Source: Streptomyces sp. NBC_00234 (GTDB lineage Bacteria; Actinomycetota; Actinomycetes; Streptomycetales; Streptomycetaceae). From it: 64,000 nucleotides of DNA. The notes under the pieces were generated by a model. The model saw nothing but the letters and a program-made list of their open reading frames with translations. It searched no databases and was not told the origin of the DNA. The position numbers and the translations under genes are program-made. Shown here piece by piece: positions 17,285-26,281 of this stretch; within the stretch, counting starts at the first letter, position 1, and each line of letters opens with the position of its first letter. The stretch is from assembly GCF_036195325.1 (NCBI RefSeq), contig NZ_CP108101.1:3906001-3970000 (forward strand), written 5' to 3'.

Positions 17285-18014
17285 GAAAGCCGAGTCTATT
17301 CGCCGGGACGACCGGCAGCGCTGCGCCGGGTCCGACGGTCCGGTGCCACCGGTCGGCATCACTGGCCGTTCGATGCCGATTACCTCGCCGTCGGACACGC
17401 GAAAACCTATGACGGTCACGGTAGACATTGAGTATCCGCGTGGCTATGGTTTCTCTCGTAGCCAAGGTTGAAGGCCCCGGCAGAGATGAACTGCCGGGGC
17501 GTAGTACACGCAGTGCGGTGCGGTGGTGGAGCATCGGAGCCAGGGCTTTCGCAGGACGGCGACGAGGCTGACGACCGGACCGGGTGACCCGCGGTGATCA
17601 GGGGTCACCACAGGCAGTACGCGGAACAGCAGTCGGTTGGCATGCGATATCTCGGCAAAGGCGCCGGACTGCGGGCGCGCGTGCTGAGGGGTCCGGTAGT
17701 CGGGTCCTCCGCCCGGTCAGTACGAGGGGCGGCGGGACGGCCTGCCGGGCAAGGTGCACGCGGTTCGAGGGTGCACCGACAGCAGTACCGGTTCGGCACA
17801 TGTTGATCCAGAGGGAACGAACGGAGGATGCAGGCGCCATCAGGATCGCCCGGGCGGGACGGAAACGGCCCGGGTACCGCAAGACCCCGGAATGGAAGGT
17901 GGTCCCCGGTCAAGCAACCGCGATCCCCGCGCTCATGCCCTCCTTCAGGGCGAGGCCGCGGACACAGAAGGTCGGCGCAGCACTGAGGCCGACAGATGGT
18001 GTTGAATTTCCTTC
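17285..18014. other. 730-bp intergenic region without a convincing gene
   Basis: No frame on either strand has family features or sustained G/C third-position bias. A hairpin at 17475-17501 (GCCCCGGCA / TGCCGGGGC, 9-base loop) could be a terminator. A short inverted repeat TGGCTA...TAGCCA lies at about 17440-17463. A leader RNA, a decayed gene or a small-RNA gene are all possible. Confidence 0.4.
17475..17501. terminator. Hairpin, possible terminator
   Basis: Nine-bp perfect G/C stem with a 9-base loop, upstream of the GvpU-like gene and not directly after any gene. Confidence 0.4.
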
Positions 18015-18046
18015 GGGGCCTTGGTGCCGTACGGCACCAAGGCCCC
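18015..18046 (+). promoter_or_regulatory. Perfect 32-bp palindrome in the leader of the MerR-like gene
   Basis: GGGGCCTTGGTGCCGT is followed immediately by its exact complement, ending 27 bp before the start codon and about 13 bp before the Shine-Dalgarno sequence. As RNA it forms a very stable hairpin with a GUAC loop. It could be an attenuator, a terminator for upstream transcription, or a regulator site. Confidence 0.6.
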
Positions 18047-18073
18047 TCGACGCGTTCCCAAGAAGAGGTGCAG

Positions 18074-18412
18074 ATGACAGCGGATAATGCGCTCGGCGGC
18101 CGGCTCGACGACGACGACTACCCTGCGTACACCATGGGGCGGGCGGCCGAGATGCTCGGCACCAACGCCGGCTTTCTCCGTGCTCTCGGAGATGCCCGCC
18201 TGATCACCCCGCTCCGTTCCGAGGGCGGCCACCGGCGCTATTCCCGGTACCAGCTGCGGATCGCGGCCCGCGCACGCGAACTCGTCGACCAGGGCACCCC
18301 GGTCGAGGCCGCCTGCCGCATCGTGATCCTTGAGGACCAGCTCGAGGAAGCACAGCGCATCAACGCCGAATACCGCCGCACCGCGGCAAACGCGGCCGAG
18401 AGCTCCGGCTGA
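18074..18412 (+). CDS. Small MerR-type HTH regulator, copy 1
   Basis: 112 aa. A winged-helix DNA-binding domain of MerR type fills most of the protein: YTMGRAAEMLGTNAGFLRAL, ITPLRSEGGHRRYSRYQL, then a short helix EEAQRINAEYR. There is no sensor domain. Start ATG with GAAGAGG upstream. A close paralogue lies at 46491-46820, next to the cold-shock gene, and both share the same GAGGTGCAGATGAC translation-start context, so the duplication included the start region. A perfect palindrome precedes this copy. Confidence 0.85.
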   Translation: MTADNALGGRLDDDDYPAYTMGRAAEMLGTNAGFLRALGDARLITPLRSEGGHRRYSRYQLRIAARARELVDQGTPVEAACRIVILEDQLEEAQRINAEYRRTAANAAESSG

Positions 18413-18899
18413 GCCCTTACCTTTCCCAGCCGACCGGCCTGCGCACCGTGCGTGCGCACGGACGGATGCGCCCGGGGCGGTCGGCGAGCAGCGTCGGCCC
18501 GTACGCCGGGGCCGGTGCGTCTCCCCACGGCCGGACCGGCCGGCCGGACAGCCCTTCGAAGGATTCCAGCAGGCCGTGACGGCCCTCCGCGTCGATCCAG
18601 CGCGTGCCGGCCAGGACACCGGCTCTGCGGACCGGCCGCATCGGCCTCGACGTCAGCGACCTGGAGGTCCTGCGCGTGCCCGGCGCGGCGTTCGCACACG
18701 ACGGCGTCGTACCGCACGGGGAGAACGGCACCTCGGGCGGCATCTTCCTCGCCGACCGCCCCTCCCTGCCCTGCCCTGCCCTGCCCCGGCCCCTTCCCGG
18801 CCGGGAGACCTTGACCACATCGGCCGCGCGTGGGGATGCCGACGCCGCAGCCCCATGTTGGCACCCGAAGGACACCGCAGCGACTGAACAGGACATGAC
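18413..18899. pseudogene. Possible gene remnants on both strands
   Basis: 487 bp with no complete gene. On the minus strand, about 18417-18605, a frame with strong G/C third-position bias ends in TAA (GTRWIDAEGRHGLLESFEGL ... VRRPVGWER). On the plus strand, about 18604-18760, another biased frame (RIGLDVSDLEVLRVPG, HGENGTSGGIFLADRP) ends in a (CCCTG)4 tandem repeat at 18764-18783. Neither has a recognisable family or a convincing start, so they look like decayed fragments. Unknown small genes cannot be excluded. Confidence 0.3.
18764..18783. repeat. (CCCTG)4 short tandem repeat
   Basis: Four exact 5-bp units followed by CCCC, at the end of a coding-like segment and about 115 bp before the Old Yellow Enzyme gene. 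Its unit length is not a multiple of three, so unit changes would shift a frame. Confidence 0.85.
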
Positions 18900-20018
18900 G
18901 TGACAGACGTATACGCCGGCCGTGCCGCAGACGCCCTCTCGCGCCCCTTCGCCGTCCGCGGACTCACCGCGCGCAACCGGATCGCGATGGCCCCCATGAC
19001 CCGGCAGTTCTCGCCGAACGGCGTCCCGGGCCAGGACGTGGCGGACTACTACACGCGGCGGGCCGCCGGTGGTGTCGGGCTGATCATCACCGAGGGCACC
19101 TACGTCGACCACCACTCCGCGGGCACCAGCGACCGCATCCCGCGGTTCCACGGTGCGGAGGCACTCGCGGGCTGGGCGGACGTCGCGGACTCCGTGCACC
19201 GCGTGGGCGGCGCGATCATTCCGCAGCTGTGGCACGTGGGCGTCACCCGCACCGAGGGCGCCCCGCCCGTGGCGGACGCCGAGCCGGTCAGCCCCTCGGG
19301 CGTGTCACTGGCGGGTGCTGCCAAGGGGCGCGCCATGACGCAGAAGGACCTCGACGACGTGATCGGCGCCTTCGCCGACGCGGCGGCAGCCGCCGAGCGC
19401 GCCGGGTTCGACGGCGTCGAACTGCACGGCGCGCACGGCTACTTGATCGACCAGTTCCTCTGGTCGGGCACCAACCGGCGTACGGACGCCTACGGCGGCG
19501 ACCTCGTCGCGCGGACCCGGTTCGCGGCCGAGATCGTGGCGGCCTGCCGTGCGGCCGTGTCCGACGCCTTCCCCCTCTTCTTCCGGATGTCCCAGTGGAA
19601 GATGGACGCGTACGAGGCGAAGCTCGCCGCGACGCCGGCGGAGTTGGACGCCCTGCTGACCCCGCTCGCCGACGCCGGTGTCGACGTCTTCCACGCGTCC
19701 ACCCGCCGCTACTGGCTGCCGGAGTTCGACGACTCCGATCTGAACCTCGCCGGCTGGGTGAAGAAGATCAGCGGCAGGCCGACGGTCACCGTGGGCTCGG
19801 TCGGCCTGGACGGTGACTTCTTCAGCGCCTTCCAGGGCAACGGCTCGGGCGTCACCGGCATCGAGCAGCTGCTGGAGCGGCTGGAGCGCGACGAGTTCGA
19901 CATGGTGGCCGTCGGCCGCGCGCTGATCGCCGACCCCGAGTGGGCGGCGAAGACGCTGCGCGGTCGCACCGACGAGATCACCCCGTTCGGCGCGGAGATG
20001 CTCTCGACCCTGCGCTGA
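18900..20018 (+). CDS. NADH:flavin oxidoreductase, Old Yellow Enzyme family
   Basis: 372 aa from GTG. FMN-binding TIM barrel: NRIAMAPMTRQF, GVGLIITEGTYVD, IIPQLWHVG, the substrate motif GFDGVELHGAHGYLIDQFL, and the C-terminal phosphate site VTVGSVG ... FDMVAVGRALIADPEW. Such enzymes reduce activated C=C bonds with NAD(P)H. It stands alone between the MerR-like gene and the convergent pectinolytic fusion gene. The substrate is unknown. Confidence 0.9.
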   Translation: MTDVYAGRAADALSRPFAVRGLTARNRIAMAPMTRQFSPNGVPGQDVADYYTRRAAGGVGLIITEGTYVDHHSAGTSDRIPRFHGAEALAGWADVADSVHRVGGAIIPQLWHVGVTRTEGAPPVADAEPVSPSGVSLAGAAKGRAMTQKDLDDVIGAFADAAAAAERAGFDGVELHGAHGYLIDQFLWSGTNRRTDAYGGDLVARTRFAAEIVAACRAAVSDAFPLFFRMSQWKMDAYEAKLAATPAELDALLTPLADAGVDVFHASTRRYWLPEFDDSDLNLAGWVKKISGRPTVTVGSVGLDGDFFSAFQGNGSGVTGIEQLLERLERDEFDMVAVGRALIADPEWAAKTLRGRTDEITPFGAEMLSTLR

Positions 20019-20036
20019 CCGGGCAGGACCGCGGGC

Positions 20037-22115
20037 TCAGGAGGCGGCCGGCGTCCAGCCACCGAGCCAGTCCGCGGTCTCCTGTCCCGCGGCCTGGCTG
20101 TCGGTGAGCTGCGGGCGGTCGGCGCTCGCGGTGCCCGCGCCGGGGCCGGTGTTCCGGTACTCGGCGAACCGGTCGTCCTTCCACGGGAATCCGCCCATGT
20201 CGGCCCAGGGGGCCGTCCTGATCGCGGCGCTCAGCGTGGTGTCGCGGACGGTGGTCTGCGGGTCGAGGCTCGCGTCGCCGCCCGCGTGCCAGTTGCGGCC
20301 CAGGAAGAAGCTGCCCGCGGACACGTCGCCGTTGACGACGGACCGGGTGATCAGGAAGCCCTTGCGGTCCGCGGGGGTGCTGGGCGCGGTGACGTAGCCG
20401 GCGGACGTACCGTCCCAGCGCTTCTTCAGCGTCAGGACGGAGCGGTCGATGACCGCGCTGGCCCGGCCGAAGACGAAGTCGACGTTCCCGGCGACGTAGG
20501 AGTTGGTGACGTACACCCGGCCGAGCCTGTCCTTGGCGGCGGTGTCCAGCAGGAGGGTGTCCTGGTCGCCGTCGACGATGATCCCGTCGAGGACCACCTG
20601 GTCGGCGGCGGTGCGCAGGGCGACGGCCTGGTGCCCGCTGAGCCCCTGGTTCGCGCCTTCGTCGAAGCTGTTGGTGATGGACAGGTTGCGGGCCTGGAAG
20701 TCGTCGGCCTCGACGGCGACGGTGGCGCTGCCGCTCGTGCCGTACGTGCCCGACCCGTCGGGCTTCGGCGTCCCCGCCGCGTTCCCGTAGACGATCACGG
20801 TGTCCTTGCGGCTCGCGCCCGAGCCCTGGATGGTGACGTGCGGCTTGTTCGCGGGGACCTTGACGGTCTCCCGGTACGTGCCGGGGGCGACCGAGATCAG
20901 CACCCGTGAGGCGTTGCCCGCCGGGACGGCGTCGACGGCCTTCTGCACGCTCGTGTACTGACCGCTGCCGTCCTTGGCCACGGTGATCGTCGTGGCCGCG
21001 GCGGCCACCGCCGCCGTGCCGATCGTCGTGCGCGGCCCGGTGCCCGCCTTGAGCAGGGCGGGGACGTCGGCGGCGCTGTCGAGGGTGTAGTCGTAGTACG
21101 TCCTCGGGTCGAACGCCTCGCCGCCGCCGCTCTCGTTGCGCCCGCTGGTGCCCGAGAAGACGTTCCCGCGCTGGACGACGACGGCCGTGGCGTCCCGGGT
21201 GACGGGGTTCGCGAGGCCCTCGAAGAAGGAGTTCTCCAGGACCATGCGCGTCCCGCCGCGCGCGTAGTTGCCGTAGGACGTCGTGATGGCGGTCCCGGGC
21301 ACGTCCTGGAGGTAGTTGTTGTAGAGGTGGGCGTGCGCGACGTTGTCCGTGGACGGATTGCGCTGCTCGGTCTCGCGGAACCAGTTGTGGTGGATCGTGA
21401 GGTCACTGGTGACGTTCTCGGTCCAGCCGATGCCGAACGTCTTGTTGTTGTCGCTCAGCCGGTTCCAGGACACCGTGACGTACGTGCTGTCCTTGCGTAT
21501 GTCGACGAGACCGTCGGCCATGTGCCGGAGGTCGTTGTGATCGACCCACACATGGTGCGCGCCGTCCATCTGGATCGCGTCGAAGTCGTGGTCCTTGTCG
21601 TTCCAGATGCCCTGGTAGGCGTCCCGGATCGTCAGGTTCCGGATGATGACGTTGTGCACGCCCTGGCCGAGGAAGAAGCCACCGCCGACGATCTGGCCCG
21701 CGGTTCCCGCGCCCACGATCGTCTTGTCCGACGCGACCTTGATCTCCTTGCCGACCGGGTCCATGGCGATCGTCGCGGCCACGACGATCACGTACGGCTC
21801 CGGAGCGGTCGCGTACTTCTCCAGGTCGGCGAGCGTCTTCACGGTGACGACCGTGCCGTCGCGCCCGCCGTACGTACCGTCCTGGCCGAGCGCCTCGACC
21901 GAGGCGAAGCCGTCGGCGGCGTCGAGGACCGAGGCCGGTACGGCAGGTGCCGCCGCCGCGTTCGCCCGGCTCTCGCCGGACAGGCCGAGGGCGCCGCCGT
22001 AGGCCAGGGCGACGGCCGCGGTCAGCGCCAGTGGAACACCGACGGTCAGGGCGGGCCTGTGCCTGCGGTGACGGGATGTGCTGCGTGTGTCAGTCACGTG
22101 ATGCGTCCGTTCCAC
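20037..22115 (-). CDS. Secreted pectate lyase (PL1)-pectinesterase (CE8) fusion
   Basis: 692 aa from GTG 22115 (GTG 22097 is an alternative). An export signal is followed by a PL1 beta-helix, about residues 55-350: WVDHNDLRHMADGLVDIRK supplies calcium ligands, and HHNWFRETEQRNPS holds the catalytic Arg. The second half is a CE8 pectin methylesterase, about residues 380-690: SGQYTSVQKAVDAVP, GHQAVAL, QDTLLLD, GNVDFVFG with the nucleophile Asp, and FLGRNW with the catalytic Arg. One chain would remove methyl esters and then cleave the polygalacturonate. Typical enzymes carry only one of these domains. Confidence 0.92.
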   Translation of the reverse strand: MERTHHVTDTRSTSRHRRHRPALTVGVPLALTAAVALAYGGALGLSGESRANAAAAPAVPASVLDAADGFASVEALGQDGTYGGRDGTVVTVKTLADLEKYATAPEPYVIVVAATIAMDPVGKEIKVASDKTIVGAGTAGQIVGGGFFLGQGVHNVIIRNLTIRDAYQGIWNDKDHDFDAIQMDGAHHVWVDHNDLRHMADGLVDIRKDSTYVTVSWNRLSDNNKTFGIGWTENVTSDLTIHHNWFRETEQRNPSTDNVAHAHLYNNYLQDVPGTAITTSYGNYARGGTRMVLENSFFEGLANPVTRDATAVVVQRGNVFSGTSGRNESGGGEAFDPRTYYDYTLDSAADVPALLKAGTGPRTTIGTAAVAAAATTITVAKDGSGQYTSVQKAVDAVPAGNASRVLISVAPGTYRETVKVPANKPHVTIQGSGASRKDTVIVYGNAAGTPKPDGSGTYGTSGSATVAVEADDFQARNLSITNSFDEGANQGLSGHQAVALRTAADQVVLDGIIVDGDQDTLLLDTAAKDRLGRVYVTNSYVAGNVDFVFGRASAVIDRSVLTLKKRWDGTSAGYVTAPSTPADRKGFLITRSVVNGDVSAGSFFLGRNWHAGGDASLDPQTTVRDTTLSAAIRTAPWADMGGFPWKDDRFAEYRNTGPGAGTASADRPQLTDSQAAGQETADWLGGWTPAAS

Positions 22116-22179
22116 TCCGTGGGGGGATGGGCACTCGTCAGTCGCCGCCGGAGAGCGGAAGGTTGCCGCGGACGCGCAG

Positions 22180-22214
22180 AGGTCCGGGCGCCGTCGTGAA
22201 CGGCGCCCGGACCT
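22180..22214 (-). terminator. Terminator of the CNNM/CBS operon
   Basis: Perfect 15-bp stem AGGTCCGGGCGCCGT / ACGGCGCCCGGACCT with a 5-base loop, 76 bp downstream of the leftward CNNM gene and upstream of the pectinolytic fusion. Confidence 0.8.
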
Positions 22215-22289
22215 GTGGTTCGGCTCGGCCGGTGGTCAGGGCCGACGGCAGGGGTACGGGGGACTCGGCCGGGCTCCTGCCCGCACCGC

Positions 22290-23315
22290 TCAGGCGCGGC
22301 CGGTCGCGGCGGGGCCGACCAGTTCTTCCAGTACGTCCTCCATCGTGACGAATCCGATGACGGTGCCCTTGTCCCCGGTCACGGCCGCCAGGTGCGTGCC
22401 CGCGGCCCGCATCGCGGTCATCGTGTCGTCGAGCGGGGAGTCGATCTCGACGCGGATGACGGGGTGGAAGGCGCTCCTCGGGAGCGGCCGGGTGCGCTGG
22501 ACGACGCCGAGGGCGTCCTTGATGTGCAGGTAACCCAGCACCTCGTCCCCCGGTCCGGTGACCGGCAGCCGGGAGAAGCCCGAGGTGGCCGCCGCTCGCT
22601 CCAGCTGCTGCGGGGTGATGTCGTGGTCGACGGTGACGGTCCGGTTGAGCGGGACCATGACCTCGCCGACCGGGCGGGTGCCCAGCTCCAGGGCGTCGCG
22701 CAGCCGTTCGCCGTCGGCCGGTGCGAGCAGCCCGGCCTCACTGGAGTCCTTCACGAGCCGGACGAGTTCGTCGTCGGTGTAGACGGAGGCGACCTCGTCC
22801 TTCGGCTCGACCCTGAGCAGCCGCAGCAGGACGTTGGCGAAGGCGTTGATGCCGAAGACGACCGGGCGCAGGGCCCGGGTCAGGGCCACCAGCGGCGGGG
22901 CCAGCGCGAGGGCGGTCTGCGCGGGAGCGGCCAGCGCGATGTTCTTCGGGATCATCTCGCCGACCAGCATGTGCAGGTACGTGGCGAGGGCCAGCGCGAT
23001 CACGAACGCGATGGGGTGCACCAGGGCCTCGGGCACACCGATCGTCTCGAAGGGCGGTTCCAGGAGGTGGGCGATGGCCGGCTCGGCCACGGCCCCCAGG
23101 ACCAGGGAGGAGATGGTGATGCCGAGCTGGGCGGTGGCCATCGCGGCCGACAGGTGCTCAAGACCCCACAGCGTGCTCCTGGCGCGGGCGTCGCCCTTGA
23201 CGGCCCGGGGCTCGATCTGGCTGCGGCGTACGGAGATCAGGGCGAACTCCGCCCCGACGAAGAACGCGTTGGTGAAGAGGGTGAAGACGCCGATGGCGAG
23301 CTGGAGCATGGTCAT
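22290..23315 (-). CDS. CNNM/CBS-domain membrane protein (CorB/CorC type), short form
   Basis: 341 aa. CNNM transmembrane domain with about four helices (FTNAFFVGAEFALISVRRSQI, TAQLGITISSLVLGAV, GEMIPKNIALAAP), then two CBS domains (VGEVMVPLNRTVTV; VTGDKGTVIGFVTMEDVLEELVG). It lacks the C-terminal CorC/HlyC transporter-associated domain present in its neighbour. The family is linked to magnesium transport. It overlaps the upstream gene by four bases, so the two are likely made together and may form a heteromer. Confidence 0.88.
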   Translation of the reverse strand: MTMLQLAIGVFTLFTNAFFVGAEFALISVRRSQIEPRAVKGDARARSTLWGLEHLSAAMATAQLGITISSLVLGAVAEPAIAHLLEPPFETIGVPEALVHPIAFVIALALATYLHMLVGEMIPKNIALAAPAQTALALAPPLVALTRALRPVVFGINAFANVLLRLLRVEPKDEVASVYTDDELVRLVKDSSEAGLLAPADGERLRDALELGTRPVGEVMVPLNRTVTVDHDITPQQLERAAATSGFSRLPVTGPGDEVLGYLHIKDALGVVQRTRPLPRSAFHPVIRVEIDSPLDDTMTAMRAAGTHLAAVTGDKGTVIGFVTMEDVLEELVGPAATGRA

Positions 23316-24652
23316 CGGGAGCCCTCCTCGACGAGCTGCGCGGCGACGGGCGCGGGCGCGGTGACGCGCACCCGGTCGGCGCGGTGGTGTTCGACGTGGA
23401 GGACGGCCAGGTGCCAGCCCTCGACGGAGACCGTGTCGGTGGGTACGGGGATGCGTTCCAGGCGGGTCGCGACCAGGCCGGCGAGGGTTTCGTACGGACC
23501 TTCCGGCACGTCGAAGCCGATGGATTCGAGCTGGTCCAGACGGATGCTCCCGTCCGCCTCCCAGACCGCGCGCCCGTCCGCGGCGAGTCCGCCCGGCGCC
23601 AGGTCGGGGCGCTCGTCGGGGTCGTGCTCGTCGCGGACCTCGCCCACGACCTCCTCGACGATGTCCTCGACGGTGGCGACGCCCGCCGTGCCGCCGTACT
23701 CGTCGATGACGACGGCCATCGTGCGGCTCTGGCGGAGCCGTCCCAGCAGGGTGTCGACGGGCAGCGAGTCGGGTACGAGGAGCGGCGCCGTGGCCAGGTC
23801 GGTGACCGGGGTCCGGTGGCGCAGCGGCTCGTCCAGGGCGAGCACGTCGCGGATGTGGACGGTGCCGATGACCTCGTCGAGGCTGTCGCGGTAGACGGGG
23901 AAGCGGGACAGTCCGGTGGCCAGCGTCAGATTGGCCGCGTCGGCCGCCGTGGCGCCGGCTTCGAGGGCGCGGACGTCCACGCGCGGGGTCATCACGTTCT
24001 CGGCGGTCAGGTCGGCGAGGTGGAGGGTGCGGACGAACAGCTCGGCGGAGTCCTGCTCGATCGCGCCCTCACGGGCGGAGTGCCGGGCGAGGGCGACGAG
24101 CTCCTCCGGGGTGCGGGCGGAGGCCAGCTCCTCGGCGGGTTCCATGCCGAAGCGGCGTACGACACGGTTCGCGGTGTTGTTGAGGTGCCGGATCAGCGGG
24201 GCGAAGCAGGCGGTGAACGCACGCTGCGGGCCGGCCACGACCTTGGCGACGGCCAGCGGGCTGGAGATCGCCCAGTTCTTCGGTACGAGCTCGCCGATCA
24301 CCATCAGCACCACGGTGGAGAGCGCGACGCCGAGCAGCGTGGCGACGGTCGGGACGGCGCCCGGAGGCAGGCCGACCGCTTCCAGCGGGCCGCGCAGGAG
24401 CACGGCCAGGGAGGGTTCGGCGAGCATGCCGATGACCAGCGAGGTGACGGTGATGCCGAGCTGGGCACCGGAGAGCTGGAACGTGAGCCGTTTGGCGGCC
24501 TTCAGGGCACTCTCGGCGCCCCGCTCGCCGGCCTGTGCGGCGCGCTCCAGCTCACCGCGTTCGATCGTGGTCAGGGAGAACTCGGCTGCGACGAAGACCG
24601 CGCATGCCAGCGTGAGCGCGAGCGCGAGGAGGAGCAGGAGTACTTCGCTCAC
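23312..24652 (-). CDS. CNNM/CBS/CorC-HlyC membrane protein, long form
   Basis: 446 aa. Same CNNM core (VFVAAEFSLTTIERGEL, GAQLGITVTSLVIGML, GELVPKNWAISSP), paired CBS domains (NVMTPRVDVRALEAG; AVVIDEYGGTAGVATVEDIVEEVVGEV) and a C-terminal CorC/HlyC domain (FDVPEGPYETLAGLVATRLERIP). First gene of the leftward two-gene operon. Likely involved in divalent cation handling at the membrane, by family knowledge. Confidence 0.9.
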   Translation of the reverse strand: MSEVLLLLLALALTLACAVFVAAEFSLTTIERGELERAAQAGERGAESALKAAKRLTFQLSGAQLGITVTSLVIGMLAEPSLAVLLRGPLEAVGLPPGAVPTVATLLGVALSTVVLMVIGELVPKNWAISSPLAVAKVVAGPQRAFTACFAPLIRHLNNTANRVVRRFGMEPAEELASARTPEELVALARHSAREGAIEQDSAELFVRTLHLADLTAENVMTPRVDVRALEAGATAADAANLTLATGLSRFPVYRDSLDEVIGTVHIRDVLALDEPLRHRTPVTDLATAPLLVPDSLPVDTLLGRLRQSRTMAVVIDEYGGTAGVATVEDIVEEVVGEVRDEHDPDERPDLAPGGLAADGRAVWEADGSIRLDQLESIGFDVPEGPYETLAGLVATRLERIPVPTDTVSVEGWHLAVLHVEHHRADRVRVTAPAPVAAQLVEEGSR

Positions 24653-24928
24653 CGTGCCACCGCCGCCCTGTGACGCGAAGGGGCGGGAATGGCACGGCTC
24701 GTACTGGGAGGCTCACCCATTGCGGGACCGGAGCTCCTTTTCGGTTCGGACGGCGGTCGGACGAAAGGCGGGGCGTTCCACCCCTCCCCTGATGGTAAAG
24801 GGAAAGCAAAGCGATCCCGTGTGGCGCCGGTCACAGCGCACTCCGTGCCCGGTCCACCGGCCGGCCACCTTGCCGCGCTACCGTGCGCCGACAGCGGGCG
24901 GATCCCGCGCGTGCGGGGAGGACGATTC

Positions 24929-26179
24929 ATGAGCGGGACGGACACGGGCGGACTGCGCCGACGGCTCGGCGTGCGCGACGCCGTGGTGATCGGGCTGGGC
25001 TCGATGATCGGAGCCGGCGTCTTCACCGCCTTCGGGCCCGCCGCCGAAGCCGCCGGATCCGGACTGCTGCTCGGCCTGGCACTGGCCGCGGTGGTGGCGT
25101 ACTGCAACGCGACCTCGACCGCCCGGCTGGCCGCCCGTTATCCACAGTCCGGCGGCACCTACGTCTACGGCCGCGAACGCCTGGGCGACTTCTGGGGCTA
25201 CCTGGCCGGCTGGGGATTCGTCGTCGGCAAGACCGCCTCGTGCGCCGCCATGGCCCTCACGGTCGGCGCGTACGCCTGGCCGGGGCAGGCGCACGCGGTG
25301 GCCGTGGCCGCCGTCGTGGCGCTGACCACGCTGAGCTGCGCCGGCGTGCAGAAGGCGGCCGGGGTGACCCGGGCCGTCGTCGCGGTCGTCCTGGCCGTGC
25401 TGGCCGCGGTCGTCACCGCGCTCCTGACCAGCGGCGCGGCCGAGACCTCCCGCCTCGGCATCGGCGGCGACATCACGGCGGGCGGTGTGCTCCAGGCCGC
25501 CGGGCTGCTGTTCTTCGCCTTCGCCGGGTACGCGCGCATCGCGACCCTCGGCGAGGAGGTCCGCGACCCCCGGCGCACCATTCCCCGGGCCATCCCCCTC
25601 GCCCTCGGCATCACCCTCGCCGTCTACACCGCGGTCGCCGTGGCCGTCCTGGCCGTCCTCGGCCCGGAGCGGCTCGCCCAGTCGGCCGCCCCGCTCACCG
25701 ACGCCGTGCGGGCCGCGGGTGTCCCGGCACTGGCGCCCGTGGTGCGCGTCGGCGCGGCCGTCGCCGCCCTCGGCTCCCTGCTCGCACTGATCCTCGGCGT
25801 CTCCCGCACCACGCTCGCCATGGCCCGCGACCACCATCTGCCCCGAACGCTGGCAGCCGTCCACCCCCGGTCCGGCGTCCCCCGCCACGCCGAGATCGCC
25901 GTGGGCACCGTCGTCGCCGTGCTGGCCGCGACGGTCGACGTGCGGGACGCCATCGGCTTCTCCTCCTTCGGCGTGCTCGTCTACTACGCCATCGCCAACG
26001 CCGCCGCCCGCACCCTCGGTCCCGACGAGGGACGGCCGCCCCTGCCCGTGCCCCTGATCGGCCTGGCCGGCTGTCTCGTGCTCGCGTTCACCCTGCCCGT
26101 GGACTCGGTCCTCGTCGGCGGCTCGGTCCTGCTGGCCGGCGCCGCCGTGTACGGTCTGCGCGGCCGGACCAGGAACTGA
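24929..26179 (+). CDS. APC-family amino acid permease
   Basis: 416 aa, about 12 membrane helices. The first helix holds the unwound APC motif IGLGSMIGAGVF; the cytoplasmic loop LGEEVRDPRRTIPRAIP is the APC consensus. GGGGAGGAC precedes the ATG at 24929; longer open sequence upstream is not supported. It probably imports an amino acid or amine; specificity is not predictable. The next gene follows after 102 bp. Confidence 0.9.
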   Translation: MSGTDTGGLRRRLGVRDAVVIGLGSMIGAGVFTAFGPAAEAAGSGLLLGLALAAVVAYCNATSTARLAARYPQSGGTYVYGRERLGDFWGYLAGWGFVVGKTASCAAMALTVGAYAWPGQAHAVAVAAVVALTTLSCAGVQKAAGVTRAVVAVVLAVLAAVVTALLTSGAAETSRLGIGGDITAGGVLQAAGLLFFAFAGYARIATLGEEVRDPRRTIPRAIPLALGITLAVYTAVAVAVLAVLGPERLAQSAAPLTDAVRAAGVPALAPVVRVGAAVAALGSLLALILGVSRTTLAMARDHHLPRTLAAVHPRSGVPRHAEIAVGTVVAVLAATVDVRDAIGFSSFGVLVYYAIANAAARTLGPDEGRPPLPVPLIGLAGCLVLAFTLPVDSVLVGGSVLLAGAAVYGLRGRTRN

Positions 26180-26281
26180 TGCGCACCCGGCGCCCCCCGA
26201 CTTGCCGGACCGCCGCGTATGGGGTTGGTTCGAGGTAGGTGTGTACGTGGTTCCCGTCTCCCCGGTTGGGGGTGAACCGAC

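Noticed and set aside
18764..18783. Possible CRISPR-like repeat
   Set aside because: Only a 5-bp unit repeated four times without spacers.
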